Shown: positions 30,068 through 39,884 of the stretch, piece after piece
Position numbering within the stretch: position 1 is the first letter of the stretch
How the letters are laid out: every line of letters begins with the position of its first letter
Assembly (NCBI GenBank): GCA_035471785.1
Contig: DATIPQ010000145.1
Location: forward strand, 1 to 64,000
Source of the DNA: Acidobacteriota bacterium
GTDB lineage: Bacteria; Acidobacteriota; UBA6911; RPQK01; DATIPO01
Length of the DNA: 64,000 nucleotides
Reading direction: 5' to 3'
The notes under the pieces: generated by a model
Database searches by the model: none
Told to the model about the DNA's origin: nothing
What the model saw: the letters and a program-made list of their open reading frames with translations, nothing else
Position numbers and translations under genes: made by a program

Positions 30068-31005
30068 GTTCCTCGCCTTCAACCGAGCAGGGCGGCCGGC
30101 AGTCGCCCTCGGCGGACTTCCCGGCCTACATGAAAGCCCAGGCCGAGATCATCGACCGGCGTCTGGACGAGTTCTTGCCGCCTCCCGAGCAGCCCCCCGC
30201 CGTTATCCACGAGGCCATGCGCTACGCCATGTTCGCCGGCGGAAAGAGGCTGCGGCCGGTGCTGGCCGTGACCGTGGCCGAGGCCCTGCAAGGGCCCATG
30301 CATCAAGTCCTGCCTCTGGCCTGCGGACTCGAGATGATTCACTGCTTCTCCCTCATCCACGACGATCTGCCGGCCATGGACGACGACGACTTCCGCCGCG
30401 GAAAGCCCACCCTGCACCGCTGCTATGACGAGGCGGTGGCAATTCTGGCGGGGGACGCGCTGCTCAACCTGGCTTTGCAGGTGGTCTCCGAGACTCCCTG
30501 CCAGGACGCCCGGCAAGTCCGCCGCGTGCTGGAGGTGCTGGGACGCCTGTGCCGGGCTACCGGCAGCGTGGGAGGAATGATCGCCGGGCAAGTCGAAGAC
30601 ATGTCCAGCCAGGGACAGGAATTCGACGCCGACCGCCTGCATCTCATCCACAGCGCCAAGACGGGCGCGCTGATCACGGCCGCGGTGGAATGCTCGGCGC
30701 TGCTTTGCGGAGCCTCCCAAGAAGACCTGCGCCGCCTGGGAGCCTACGGCCGCCACATCGGACTGGCCTTTCAAGTCGTGGACGATATTCTCGACGTCGA
30801 AGGCTCCAGGCAGCAACTGGGAAAGTCGGCCGGCAAGGACCAAGCCGCCGCCAAGGCCACATTTCCGTCACTGTACGGCGTCGAGGAAAGCCGCCGCATG
30901 GCCGAGGAACTGGTGGAGAAGGCCGTGGCCGAGGTGTCTTTCCTGGGCGACCGCGCCAGGATGCTCTGCGAGCTGGCCCGCTTTATCTCCGTTCGGCGCT
31001 TTTGA
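30064..31005 (+). CDS. ispA: polyprenyl (farnesyl/geranylgeranyl) diphosphate synthase
   Basis: This 313-residue trans-prenyl transferase makes C15-C20 allylic diphosphates from isopentenyl diphosphate. FAGGKRLRPVL near residue 58 binds substrate. The first aspartate-rich motif is HDDLPAMDDDDFRRGKPT, with the six-residue DDxxxxD spacing of bacterial FPP synthases; the second is FQVVDDILDVEG. It starts at GTG, overlapping the xseB stop by 4 bases (GTGA), so xseA-xseB-ispA are translationally coupled. In many bacteria dxs follows; here the operon ends at a repeat-containing gap. Confidence 0.93.
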   Translation: MSSSPSTEQGGRQSPSADFPAYMKAQAEIIDRRLDEFLPPPEQPPAVIHEAMRYAMFAGGKRLRPVLAVTVAEALQGPMHQVLPLACGLEMIHCFSLIHDDLPAMDDDDFRRGKPTLHRCYDEAVAILAGDALLNLALQVVSETPCQDARQVRRVLEVLGRLCRATGSVGGMIAGQVEDMSSQGQEFDADRLHLIHSAKTGALITAAVECSALLCGASQEDLRRLGAYGRHIGLAFQVVDDILDVEGSRQQLGKSAGKDQAAAKATFPSLYGVEESRRMAEELVEKAVAEVSFLGDRARMLCELARFISVRRF

Positions 31006-31391
31006 CGGAATCCTCGCCGGCAGGCTTGGCCGCCCTCCCGCAACGCCGCCTCCATCGCCGCAAGGATGCGCCTCCCACCAGGTTGTCTCCTCTCGCTCCC
31101 ACGAGGCATGTCGCTCTCTGCAAGGTGGGTTGCCCCCCTCAGACCGGCCCGCAAGATCGAGGGACGGATTGACGGCTTGGGACGACTCAGCCGGCGGCGG
31201 AGTTGGTGTGTGGAGACGATTGTCGGCGGGTGGGAGGCGCATCCTTGCGGCGATTCCCACCGGAGTTTCAAGCGACCGCTCTGCTAATTCCTCTATGAAC
31301 TGTCAGGCCAGGCACAAAACGGCGAGCCGTACCGCATCCTCCTGCCCATCGGCGCGGGGATGCGCCTCCCATGGGACTCGGCAAGTCCGTC
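31006..31391. repeat. intergenic repeat cluster: 26-bp inverted repeat plus a third copy
   Basis: There is no real gene in these 386 bases between convergent ispA and the small minus-strand gene. Positions 31054-31079 and 31229-31254 are perfect 26-bp inverted copies of one another, with core GGATGCGCCTCCCACC. A third copy lies at 31348-31372 in the same orientation as the first, with about four differences in 25 bases. Short frames here translate the repeat into peptides containing WEAHPCGD and are not genes. Confidence 0.8.
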
Positions 31392-31580
31392 TCAGTACTG
31401 GCTCTTCTTGACAGGGTTGCGGTTCATGTAGCTGCGCACAGCCACTTCGATCAGTTCGTTGACCTGGAACCCTTTGTGCAAGCTGTAGATCTTCATCTCG
31501 TTGATGAACTGGCGCTGGAAGGTGGTGGTGAAGTTCGATTTCTTGGCCGGTGATTCTTTAACCATTGTCGTGTGCATCAT
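31392..31580 (-). CDS. small protein, probable ribbon-helix-helix fold (62 aa)
   Basis: The frame reads MMHTTMVKESPAKKSNFTTTF, then QRQFINEMKIYSLHKGFQVN, then ELIEVAVRSYMNRNPVKKSQY. The segment TTTFQRQFINEMKIYSLHKG followed by QVNELIEVAVRSYM fits a beta strand plus two helices, as in CopG/Arc DNA-binding proteins. It is lysine-rich at both ends and less G+C-rich than its neighbours. A start at the internal ATG of MVKESPAKK (31565) is also possible. It lies 76 bases after the glnS stop on the same strand. No toxin partner is adjacent. Fold prediction by eye; the function is unknown. Confidence 0.6.
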   Translation of the reverse strand: MMHTTMVKESPAKKSNFTTTFQRQFINEMKIYSLHKGFQVNELIEVAVRSYMNRNPVKKSQY

Positions 31581-31656
31581 TGTAGACGCGAAGCTTCCGC
31601 TTGTCTTGTTCTAAGGCAAACCGCCTGACAAGTGTTGCGGGATTGTTGCTTCTCTT

Positions 31657-33372
<1,716 letters not shown>

Positions 33373-33440
33373 AAACAAAGCGTGATCTTAGCACAACGCC
33401 TCATGGCGCCTGGAATCCGCGCCGGTCGGCGGGCGGCGGC

Positions 33441-34685
33441 TCAGAGCTTCTCGACCTCGCTGCGCGAGAGCAGGAAGGTCAAGGCCGCCGTAGCCAGCAG
33501 GCCGGCGTTGATGGCCAGGGCCAGGGGAGGGGAGAGGCGCGAGGCCACCCACCCTGTAGCCAGGTCGCCCGCCGGCATCCCCCCTCGAAAGGAGAGCATG
33601 AAGACGCTCATCACGCGTCCCCGCATCTCGTCCTCGACGGCCAACTGGATGAGGGCGTTAATGGAGGCGATCAGGGTCAGCATGGCCATGCCGCCCAAGA
33701 AGAGCAGCACGTAGCTGAGAGGCAGCAGGCGGGAAAAGGCGAAGCCCACCAGGATGGCGGCGAAAACGAGCTGCAGGAAGAGAGTCACCAGGCCGCGCCG
33801 CTTCATTTCCGAGTAAGAGGCGTAGATCAGGGCCCCCGTGACCGAGCCGGCCGCCGAGACCGTCATCATGTAGGAGTAGGTGCGGGCGTCGCCGGCAAAG
33901 ATGTCCTTCGCGAAGACCGGCAACTGGGTGAGAAGGGGCACGCCGCAGAAGGAAGTGATCACTCCCATCAGGCTGAGCTGCCACAGCGCCGCCTTGTCGA
34001 AGAGATAGCTGAGTCCGTGACGGATGTCGCCCATTACCGAGCGTCCGGTCTTGCGGGGAGTGAAAGAGACCCGGATGAGGTTGAGGCTGATGATGACGGC
34101 GATGAAGCTGAGCCCGTTAAAGGCGAAGCACAGGGTCGGCCCCACCCGGTCGAGCAGGATTCCGGCCAGCATGGGGCCCACCATGCGGGCCAGGTTGAAC
34201 TGGGTGGAGTTGATGGCGATGGCGTTGGGCATGTCTTGGCGGTCGACCAGATTGGGCAGCAGCGCCTGATAGGCGGGGCCGCCGAAGGCCTGGGCCGTCC
34301 CCACCACGAAGACCAGCACCAGGAAGTGCCAGAGAGCGATGACGTCGAAGTAGACCAATCCAGTCAGCGTAAAGGCGCTGCTCATCTGGATGTACTGGGA
34401 GGCCAGAAGCTGCTTGCGCCGGTCCACCCGGTCGGCCACGGCTCCTCCCACCAGGGTGAAAAGGATGAAAGGCAGCGAGCCCAGAAATCCCACCAGCCCA
34501 AGGTAGAAAGGGTCTTCGGTCATCTCGTAGACCAGCCAGCCTTGGGCGATTTGCTGAGTCCACGTTCCCGTGGTGGAGGTGAACGACCCCATCCACATGA
34601 GGCGGAAATCCCGGTAGGAGAAGGCTCTGAAGGTACGTTTGACGAGGGACGGTTTATCCCCAGCCGCGTCGGGTTGCTGGGCCAT
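33441..34685 (-). CDS. MFS transporter (MFS_3/EntS-like)
   Basis: This 414-residue protein has about 12 membrane helices. It starts SYRDFRLMWMGSFTSTTGTWTQQIAQGWLVYEMT, with the MFS loop motif GGAVADRVDRRKQLL between helices 2 and 3 and NLARMVGPMLAGILLDRVG in helix 5. The second half is led by the DIRHGLSYLF segment. This pattern is that of the MFS_3 exporters such as EntS and related drug or siderophore efflux proteins. Substrate unknown; no siderophore genes are near. It runs away from the alpha/beta hydrolase gene, with 66 bases between the starts. Confidence 0.88.
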   Translation of the reverse strand: MAQQPDAAGDKPSLVKRTFRAFSYRDFRLMWMGSFTSTTGTWTQQIAQGWLVYEMTEDPFYLGLVGFLGSLPFILFTLVGGAVADRVDRRKQLLASQYIQMSSAFTLTGLVYFDVIALWHFLVLVFVVGTAQAFGGPAYQALLPNLVDRQDMPNAIAINSTQFNLARMVGPMLAGILLDRVGPTLCFAFNGLSFIAVIISLNLIRVSFTPRKTGRSVMGDIRHGLSYLFDKAALWQLSLMGVITSFCGVPLLTQLPVFAKDIFAGDARTYSYMMTVSAAGSVTGALIYASYSEMKRRGLVTLFLQLVFAAILVGFAFSRLLPLSYVLLFLGGMAMLTLIASINALIQLAVEDEMRGRVMSVFMLSFRGGMPAGDLATGWVASRLSPPLALAINAGLLATAALTFLLSRSEVEKL

Positions 34686-34751
34686 CGTTACTTAGATGCG
34701 CCCCTTGGCTGAGCGGATTCGCCTGATTTCGTGGTATTTTCTGACGCTGTC

Positions 34752-35771
34752 ATGAGTCTCTACGGGCGCATCATGCATTGGCGCGAACGGGTGCTGACGC
34801 AGCGCGACACCCACCGCAAGGTCTATCCCTTCGAGTGGGGACTGGAATGGCTGGGGATGGAAGGCAACGGCCGGCCCCCCTTGCAGGTGCTGCTCGATCT
34901 GGCCCAGGACTCGCTCAGCGACTCGGAAGCCTTTTTCGCCCTCCCGGAGGAGCACGTCAGGGGACGCTGGGCCAAGCGCGGCGACCATCTCGAGTTCGAG
35001 TCCCCCGCCGACTGCCTGCTGGAGCAGAACAACCGCGTGCGCTGCCGCGTCTTCGAGGCGCCGGCTTCACGGCGGGCGGTGGTGGTGCTGCCCCAGTGGA
35101 ACGCCGACGAAGAGAGTCACGTGGGGTTGTGCCGCGTCCTCAGCAAGCTGGGAATCACGGCGGTGCGACATGCCTTGCCTTTTCATGAACACCGGCGCCC
35201 CCAGGGCATGGTTCGGGCCGACTACATGGTCAGTCCCAACATCGGGCGCACCATCCACGCCGTCCGCCAGGCCGTGCTCGAAACCCGGCGTCTCGTTCAC
35301 TTGCTGGGCGAGAAAGGTTACCGGCACATCGGCGTGATGGGCACCAGCATCGGATCATGCGTGGGTTACCTGAGCTTCCTCCACGAACCGCTTCTCAAGA
35401 CGGGAGTCTTCAACTTCGTCTCGGGATGGTTCGCCGACGTGGTCTGGCAGGGAAATGCCACCCGCTATGTTCGCCGGGGTCTGGAAGGCCGCGTCAGCCT
35501 GGAAGACCTGCGCCGCTGCTGGGCTCCCATCAGTCCCATGGCCTACGTGCAGCGGGCGGCGGCCGACAGGCGCCGTCACCTGCTCATCTCGGCCCGCTAT
35601 GACCTGACCTTCTTGCCCGAAATGAGCGAGGAGGTCTTCAAAGCCTACCGCCGCTACGGAGGACGCCCCGAGGTGGCCTACCTGCCCTGCGGTCACTACA
35701 CGACCGCCCGCTTCCCCTTCAAATACCTGGACGGATGGCACATCTGCCGATATCTCCGCCGCCATTTGTAG
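34752..35771 (+). CDS. alpha/beta hydrolase (ABHD18/DUF2048-like)
   Basis: This 339-residue protein has the nucleophile elbow GVMGTSIGSCVGYLSF (Ser near residue 200), an acidic residue in LISARYDLTFLPE, and His in LPCGHYTTARFPF, forming a plausible Ser-Asp-His triad. The oxyanion strand VVVLPQWNADEESHVGLCRVL precedes it. There is no signal peptide, so it acts in the cytoplasm. Its substrate is unknown. The ATG at 34752 is preferred over a GTG seven codons upstream. Confidence 0.75.
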   Translation: MSLYGRIMHWRERVLTQRDTHRKVYPFEWGLEWLGMEGNGRPPLQVLLDLAQDSLSDSEAFFALPEEHVRGRWAKRGDHLEFESPADCLLEQNNRVRCRVFEAPASRRAVVVLPQWNADEESHVGLCRVLSKLGITAVRHALPFHEHRRPQGMVRADYMVSPNIGRTIHAVRQAVLETRRLVHLLGEKGYRHIGVMGTSIGSCVGYLSFLHEPLLKTGVFNFVSGWFADVVWQGNATRYVRRGLEGRVSLEDLRRCWAPISPMAYVQRAAADRRRHLLISARYDLTFLPEMSEEVFKAYRRYGGRPEVAYLPCGHYTTARFPFKYLDGWHICRYLRRHL

Positions 35772-36180
35772 TGGGAAGAATCGAGGAATTCCCAGGTCGC
35801 CGGGAAAAATGTCAGAGGCGCTTGCTAAAGTCCCGCACATAACCTTCCAGGAGCTCCTGCCAACGATCCTGGAAGACTTGGAGAAGAGAAGGGCGTACAT
35901 CAAGCCATCCAGCCTCTTTCAGCCTCTCTGCAAAAGCCTGGAACGCCCTTCTCTCCTTCGGGTTTCCCCTCCCGAGACTCAAGATTCTGGCGCATTGCAC
36001 TGATCTTTATTGAGCCGGGGCCCTCCGCTTTTGTCCCTGACAGGGACAGATTCGCCAGCCCAGCCCCGGCGAGCGCGAGCGACACGGCGGCGCCACCCTG
36101 GGTTTCAGACGGCCAAGGTCCCAACGCATCTGAAAGCGTGGAACAACGCGACAGGGTGGCTCAAACTTCGCCGCACTGCA
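35772..36180. other. intergenic region with nested inverted repeats
   Basis: These 409 bases separate convergent genes. Two overlapping frames of about 62 codons at 35809-36003 (one per strand) exist. The minus one uses AGA and AGG codons unlike its neighbours, so I do not call either. A nested inverted repeat occupies 36014-36070. Segments near 35989-36003 and 36168-36183 (C-G-C-A-x-T-G-C-A-C-T-x-A-T-C) are near-identical direct repeats that bracket it. Confidence 0.45.
36014..36070. repeat. nested inverted repeat
   Basis: GCCGGGGC at 36014-36021 pairs with GCCCCGGC at 36063-36070. Inside it, TGTCCCTGACAGGGACA at 36032-36048 is a perfect palindrome with 8-base arms around one base. It lies between two convergent genes and could serve both as a terminator, or be a REP-like element. 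Confidence 0.65.
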
Positions 36181-37443
36181 CTAATCCGTGGTGCTCAAGG
36201 TTTCGGCCATGCGCACGGCTTCCTCGTGGGAGAGTGCGCGCTCCAGATTGACCGTGGTGATGGCGGCGGCCCGTTGGTAGGCCTCGCGGGCCTTCTCGTT
36301 CTGGCCGTCCTTGTGATAAGCGCGCGCCAGCAGGGTCTGGTGGAAGGGATCGTTGTTGGCGGCTTGTTCCAGGTGGTCGATGGCGGCCTTGTAGTCGCCG
36401 GCCTCCAGTTTCAGGTAACCGGCCAGGTAGTGGTAGGCGGGCTCGAACTGAGCGGCTGCGGAACCGCCTTCGTCCATGGCCTCGCGCACCCACTCGGCCT
36501 CGGCCCAGGCCTCTTCATGGCGTCCCATCTTGGCCAGAGTGCGTCCGCGGCCGTGATGGTAGCGTCCCACCCAGGTCTGCATCTGTTGCTCGGGAAGTCC
36601 TGATCCCTCCAACGACTTCAGACCTTTCTCGTAGTCGGCCATGGCCGCTTCCAGGCGCCCGTCCTCCAGATTGATGCGGGCACGCATGTTGTGAATGAAC
36701 ACGGGCGGGAAGTTCTGGACGTTGGGCGACGCCATATAGCCCTCGAGAGCCTCGTCGACGGCTTTGAGGGCCTGATCGGTCTGGCCTTGATGGACCCGCG
36801 ACAGAATGGTGCCGAAGTGCAGTCCGAAAGCGAAACCGTCTGCCTTGGCCATTCCCTTGGCGTAGGTCTTGCGCGCTTTGTCGTACCTGCCGTCGACCAT
36901 CTGGCAGTTGCCCTTGAAGAAAAAGATGCGGGGCGTGTCATGGTTCAGTTCATAGGCCCGGTCGAAGGCCCGGCAGGCCGTATCGGGATCGGTGCCCATG
37001 GCCAGTTGACCCACCAGCATGTGGGCCCGACGCTCATCGGGATAGAGCCGTGCCATCTCCTGGAAGGCCTTGAGGGCATCGGGAGCGCTTTGGCCGCGGA
37101 TAAACTTGGCTCCCTTGAGATAGAGCTTCTCGCCCTCGGTCATGCTCTCGGAGAGCTCGTCGGCTTTGGCCAGCATTTCCTGGGCTTGGGGGTTGGGTTG
37201 GAACTGGCTGGCGACCATGTGGGCGAATCCCCAATCGGGAGCGGCTTGCAGCAGCTCCTGAGCCTTGGCCGCCAGAGTCGGACCCGGCTGAAAGTTCTCG
37301 ATCCCATGAGTAATCTCTTCCACCAGTTCGATCGCTTGCTGGGAATCGGTGGAGTATTGAATCGTCTTCTCGGCGGCCAGCATCCAGCCGGACGCCAGCA
37401 GAACAACAGCTAGCAGAGCCGTGCTTTTGCTCAACAGCTTCAT
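36181..37443 (-). CDS. secreted TPR-repeat protein
   Basis: This 420-residue protein has a signal peptide (MKLLSKSTALLAVVLLASGWMLAAEK). Tetratricopeptide-like helical pairs follow throughout (APDALKAFQEMARLYPDERR, DTACRAFDRAYELNHDTPR, DYKAAIDHLEQAANNDPFHQ, QNEKAREAYQRAAAI). TPR proteins are scaffolds; no catalytic motif is visible. A strong AGGAGGAGG ribosome site precedes the ATG. It resembles in style the exported TPR proteins at 50489-51496 and 53859-54674, without obvious close sequence identity. Confidence 0.85.
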   Translation of the reverse strand: MKLLSKSTALLAVVLLASGWMLAAEKTIQYSTDSQQAIELVEEITHGIENFQPGPTLAAKAQELLQAAPDWGFAHMVASQFQPNPQAQEMLAKADELSESMTEGEKLYLKGAKFIRGQSAPDALKAFQEMARLYPDERRAHMLVGQLAMGTDPDTACRAFDRAYELNHDTPRIFFFKGNCQMVDGRYDKARKTYAKGMAKADGFAFGLHFGTILSRVHQGQTDQALKAVDEALEGYMASPNVQNFPPVFIHNMRARINLEDGRLEAAMADYEKGLKSLEGSGLPEQQMQTWVGRYHHGRGRTLAKMGRHEEAWAEAEWVREAMDEGGSAAAQFEPAYHYLAGYLKLEAGDYKAAIDHLEQAANNDPFHQTLLARAYHKDGQNEKAREAYQRAAAITTVNLERALSHEEAVRMAETLSTTD

Positions 37444-37672
37444 ATTTGGCCTCCTCCTTGTTACGGTTGTTCCTCCACGGGCGAGATCAGGATGTAGGAA
37501 GGACGCAGGCCGGTTTCGCCTCGCTAAAACGAGAGGTCATGCCGGCCTTCACGTCGGTGCTTTCGTCTCATCCGGATTCGCCAGAACAAACGTCGTCACA
37601 AGCTGGTTCGTTCCAAAAAGATAGGCTTTGCAAAAGCACTGGCGGAGACGAATGGGCGCCTGTGTCCAGACA
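37444..37672. other. spacer without genes
   Basis: Together with the terminator next to it, this fills the 311-base gap between the Hsp20 gene and the TPR gene. It contains the TPR gene's leader and, presumably, its promoter, but I see no clear -35/-10 pair. A small hairpin GTGTC-CA-GACAC lies at about 37662-37673. Confidence 0.4.
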
Positions 37673-37710
37673 CAAAAAAAAGAGGAGACGCGGCTCGCCG
37701 CGTCTCCTCT
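37673..37710 (-). terminator. rho-independent terminator of the hsp20 genes
   Basis: AGAGGAGACGCGG at 37681-37693 pairs perfectly with 37698-37710 around CTCG. On the minus strand the stem is followed by eight T (complement of the A-run at 37673-37680). It lies 45 bases past the stop of the second Hsp20 gene. Confidence 0.92.
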
Positions 37711-37754
37711 GCCAAGACGGACCCGAATCGGTTCTGTGGAAACCGAGGGTCGTT

Positions 37755-38171
37755 CTAATGGACTTCGATGTCGATCTGCTTGGGCTTGGCTTCCTCCCGC
37801 TTGGGCAGCGTCAGCATCAGCAGACCGTTCTTGAGATTGGCGCTGATCTTCTCGGGATCGACGTTGCGGGGCAGCGTGAAGTTGCGCTCGAAGCGTCCGT
37901 AGCGGCGCTCGATGCGGTGGTACTCGTCGTCCTTGCGCTCGAGCGAACGCTCGCCCGAGATGCTGAGCACGCCGTCCTCGACGGAGATGTTGATGTCGTT
38001 CTTCTCGAAGCCGGGCACCTCGGCCGTGAAGGTCATGGAATTTGCGTCCTCGGCTACATCCACGGCCGGTCTCCAACCGCGCGACACTTCGGGAAAGCTG
38101 CGGTTGAAGAAGTTCCCGATAGCCTCGTCGAAGAATTTCTGTACGTCGTTGGTCCTCATCAAGTTGGTCAT
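37755..38171 (-). CDS. hsp20: Hsp20/alpha-crystallin small heat-shock protein
   Basis: This 138-residue protein has an alpha-crystallin domain at about 38-130 (WRPAVDVAEDANSMTFTAEVPGFEKNDINISVEDGVLSISGERS; YGRFERNFTLPRNVDPEKISANLKNGLLMLTLPK), with the conserved NGLL-L-PK end and a C-terminal tail. It holds unfolding proteins as an ATP-independent chaperone in the cytoplasm. It is a tandem duplicate of the gene just upstream (45-base gap) and ends at a strong terminator. Confidence 0.94.
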   Translation of the reverse strand: MTNLMRTNDVQKFFDEAIGNFFNRSFPEVSRGWRPAVDVAEDANSMTFTAEVPGFEKNDINISVEDGVLSISGERSLERKDDEYHRIERRYGRFERNFTLPRNVDPEKISANLKNGLLMLTLPKREEAKPKQIDIEVH

Positions 38172-38216
38172 TTCGTCTTCCTCCTCGATCTATCTGAGAG
38201 TGATGTCATTGCGTCC

Positions 38217-38660
38217 CTATTGGGCGTTTACCGCGATCTGGCGGGGCTTGGCCTCTTCCCGCTTGGGGATGGAGATGGTCAGCAGCCCATTCTTGAGGGA
38301 GGCGTTGATTCCCGCGGGGTCGACGTTGGTGGGCAGCGTGAAGCTGCGCTCGAAACGCCCGTAGGACCGCTCAACGCGATGGAAGTGACGGCCTTCGTCC
38401 TCCTGCTGACGGCTGCGCTCTCCTGAAAGGGTGAGGGTGCCGTCCTCAACCGAGATATTGAGGTCTTCCTTGGTGAAGCCGGGCACCTCGGTGGTGAAGG
38501 TCAGGCCCTCGGAGTCCTCGTGGATGTCGACGGCCGGCAGCCAGCCCTTGGAGGCTTCGGGACGATGACGTCCCGGCTCCAGGCTGGGAAAGGCCTGGTC
38601 GAAGAGACGAAAGGGCGAATTCGGGTATGGCAATTGGCGACGGATTCTCGTTAAAGTCAT
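38217..38660 (-). CDS. hsp20: Hsp20/alpha-crystallin small heat-shock protein
   Basis: This 147-residue protein has the same fold as its neighbour (WLPAVDIHEDSEGLTFTTEVPGFTKEDLNISVEDGTLTLSGERS; NGLLTISIPKREEAKPRQIAV). The N-terminal arm is different and proline-rich (QLPYPNSPFRLFDQAFP), as usual for oligomer-forming small heat-shock proteins. The ATG follows an AGGAGG site. It is the first gene of a two-gene transcript with a promoter about 65 bases upstream. Confidence 0.94.
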   Translation of the reverse strand: MTLTRIRRQLPYPNSPFRLFDQAFPSLEPGRHRPEASKGWLPAVDIHEDSEGLTFTTEVPGFTKEDLNISVEDGTLTLSGERSRQQEDEGRHFHRVERSYGRFERSFTLPTNVDPAGINASLKNGLLTISIPKREEAKPRQIAVNAQ

Positions 38661-38722
38661 TTATTCTTATCCTCCTGTAAATAGGAATGATTTAAAACTG
38701 CTTGCTTCCGACTACGTTTAGT

Positions 38723-38751
38723 GATTTAAGATGGCCCTGCGGGCTTGTCAA
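38723..38751 (-). promoter_or_regulatory. promoter of the hsp20 pair
   Basis: On the minus strand TTGACA (38751-38746) is followed after 16-17 bases by TTAAAT/TAAATC (38729-38723). The -35 is preceded by C and the intervening GCCATCTT resembles part of a heat-shock sigma-32 box (CTTGAAA...CCCATNT), so either sigma factor could use it. No CIRCE repeat is visible. Confidence 0.6.
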
Positions 38752-38788
38752 GGATGAGGCCGAAAAAAATGGCGCCGGATGATCGCTT

Positions 38789-39862
38789 TCAGCCGCGGAC
38801 TTGGTAGTCGGCGAACCCCAGGTCGGATTGGGCCAGGGCATCTGTGAATTCCTGCATCAGGTCCATGCGTTCGCCGTGAGGAAGGAAGGCCGAAAGGGCG
38901 CTCTGCAGGATGAGACGGTGAAGGCCATCCCTGCCCAAGTCGAAGTGCTCCACGGCCAGAAGGAACTCGTCGGTCAGCGAGGTCTGAAAGAGGCCGGGAT
39001 CGTCGGTATTGAGGCTGACCGACAGACCGCGCTTGAAAAGAAGTCCGAAGGGGTTGTTGACCAGTGGACTCCAGGCCCCGGTGGCCTGATTGCTGGTCAG
39101 GCACACATCGAGTCCCACCGCGTGCCCGCGCAGGTACTCGATCAGGCGTCCGTCGCGGGCCGCCTGGATGCCGTGGCCGATGCGGTTGGCGCCCAGAATC
39201 CGCAGGGCGTCCCACACCTGTTCGGGCCCTCCGGTTTCGCCGGCGTGGACGTGGATGAACAGCTCGTGGGCCCTGGCCCAAAGAAAGACGTCTTGAAATT
39301 CGCTCAGCGGGAGGGAGTTCTCGTCGCCGCCCAGCCCCAGCCCGCACACGCCCTTGCGCCGGTTGGCTACCGCCCACTCGGCCGTGCGGCGGGCCTCGTC
39401 GGCTCCCCATTGGCGCACGCAGTCGAAGATCCAGCGTATTTTGACGCGGGCCTCGGCTTCGATGGCGGCGCTCCGCTCGAGAACCGCCTCCACGATGGCC
39501 TCGGCATCGAATCCGAAGCGGTGGGGAATGGAGGGCGCCAGGATGATTTCGGCGTAACGGATATTGTGCTCACGGAAGTAGTCGGCAAGGTGGTCGAGGA
39601 TGAGCAGGTAGTCGTCGGCCTGGCGCAGATGCTGGCAAACCGTCTTGTAGGTGGAGAGAAAATCGGCGAAGTCATCATAGGTGAAGAGCTTTTCACGCAG
39701 TTCTTTTTGGGAGAGGCCCTTCAGTTCGCTGTCGTATTTGCGCGCCAGCCTCTGCAGCAAGGCGGCGTTGATGGATCCTTCCAGGTGGAGGTGCAGTTCG
39801 GCCTTGGGAGCGTCCTGGATTCCCTTCCGGACTCGCTCCAGCGCCTTGTCGCGTTCCTTCAT
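38789..39862 (-). CDS. add: adenosine deaminase family protein
   Basis: This 357-residue metal-dependent deaminase has zinc ligands H24 and H26 in ELHLHLEGSI. The catalytic motif IHVHAGETGGPEQVWDAL carries the His and Glu, followed by RIGHGIQAARD and SLNTDDPGLFQTSL, where the Asp pair binds zinc. It converts adenosine to inosine, or possibly acts on a related 6-aminopurine such as aminodeoxyfutalosine; the motifs do not decide this. AGGAGGG precedes the ATG at 39862. It sits 22 bases after the GntR regulator in the same operon. Confidence 0.9.
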   Translation of the reverse strand: MKERDKALERVRKGIQDAPKAELHLHLEGSINAALLQRLARKYDSELKGLSQKELREKLFTYDDFADFLSTYKTVCQHLRQADDYLLILDHLADYFREHNIRYAEIILAPSIPHRFGFDAEAIVEAVLERSAAIEAEARVKIRWIFDCVRQWGADEARRTAEWAVANRRKGVCGLGLGGDENSLPLSEFQDVFLWARAHELFIHVHAGETGGPEQVWDALRILGANRIGHGIQAARDGRLIEYLRGHAVGLDVCLTSNQATGAWSPLVNNPFGLLFKRGLSVSLNTDDPGLFQTSLTDEFLLAVEHFDLGRDGLHRLILQSALSAFLPHGERMDLMQEFTDALAQSDLGFADYQVRG

Positions 39863-39884
39863 GTCCCTCCTCCCGGGCCGTCCC

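Noticed and set aside
31066-31287. Plus-strand frame of 73 codons containing WEAHPCGD
   Set aside because: It is the translation of the inverted repeat and its surroundings; it has no ribosome site and its codon use is not gene-like.
35809-36003. Two overlapping small frames on opposite strands (about 62-64 codons)
   Set aside because: They overlap almost fully, the minus one uses rare AGA/AGG codons, and neither has a ribosome site or recognisable fold.
37446-38426. Long plus-strand frame opposite the hsp20 genes
   Set aside because: It is antisense to two clear alpha-crystallin genes and crosses their terminator, so it is a shadow frame.
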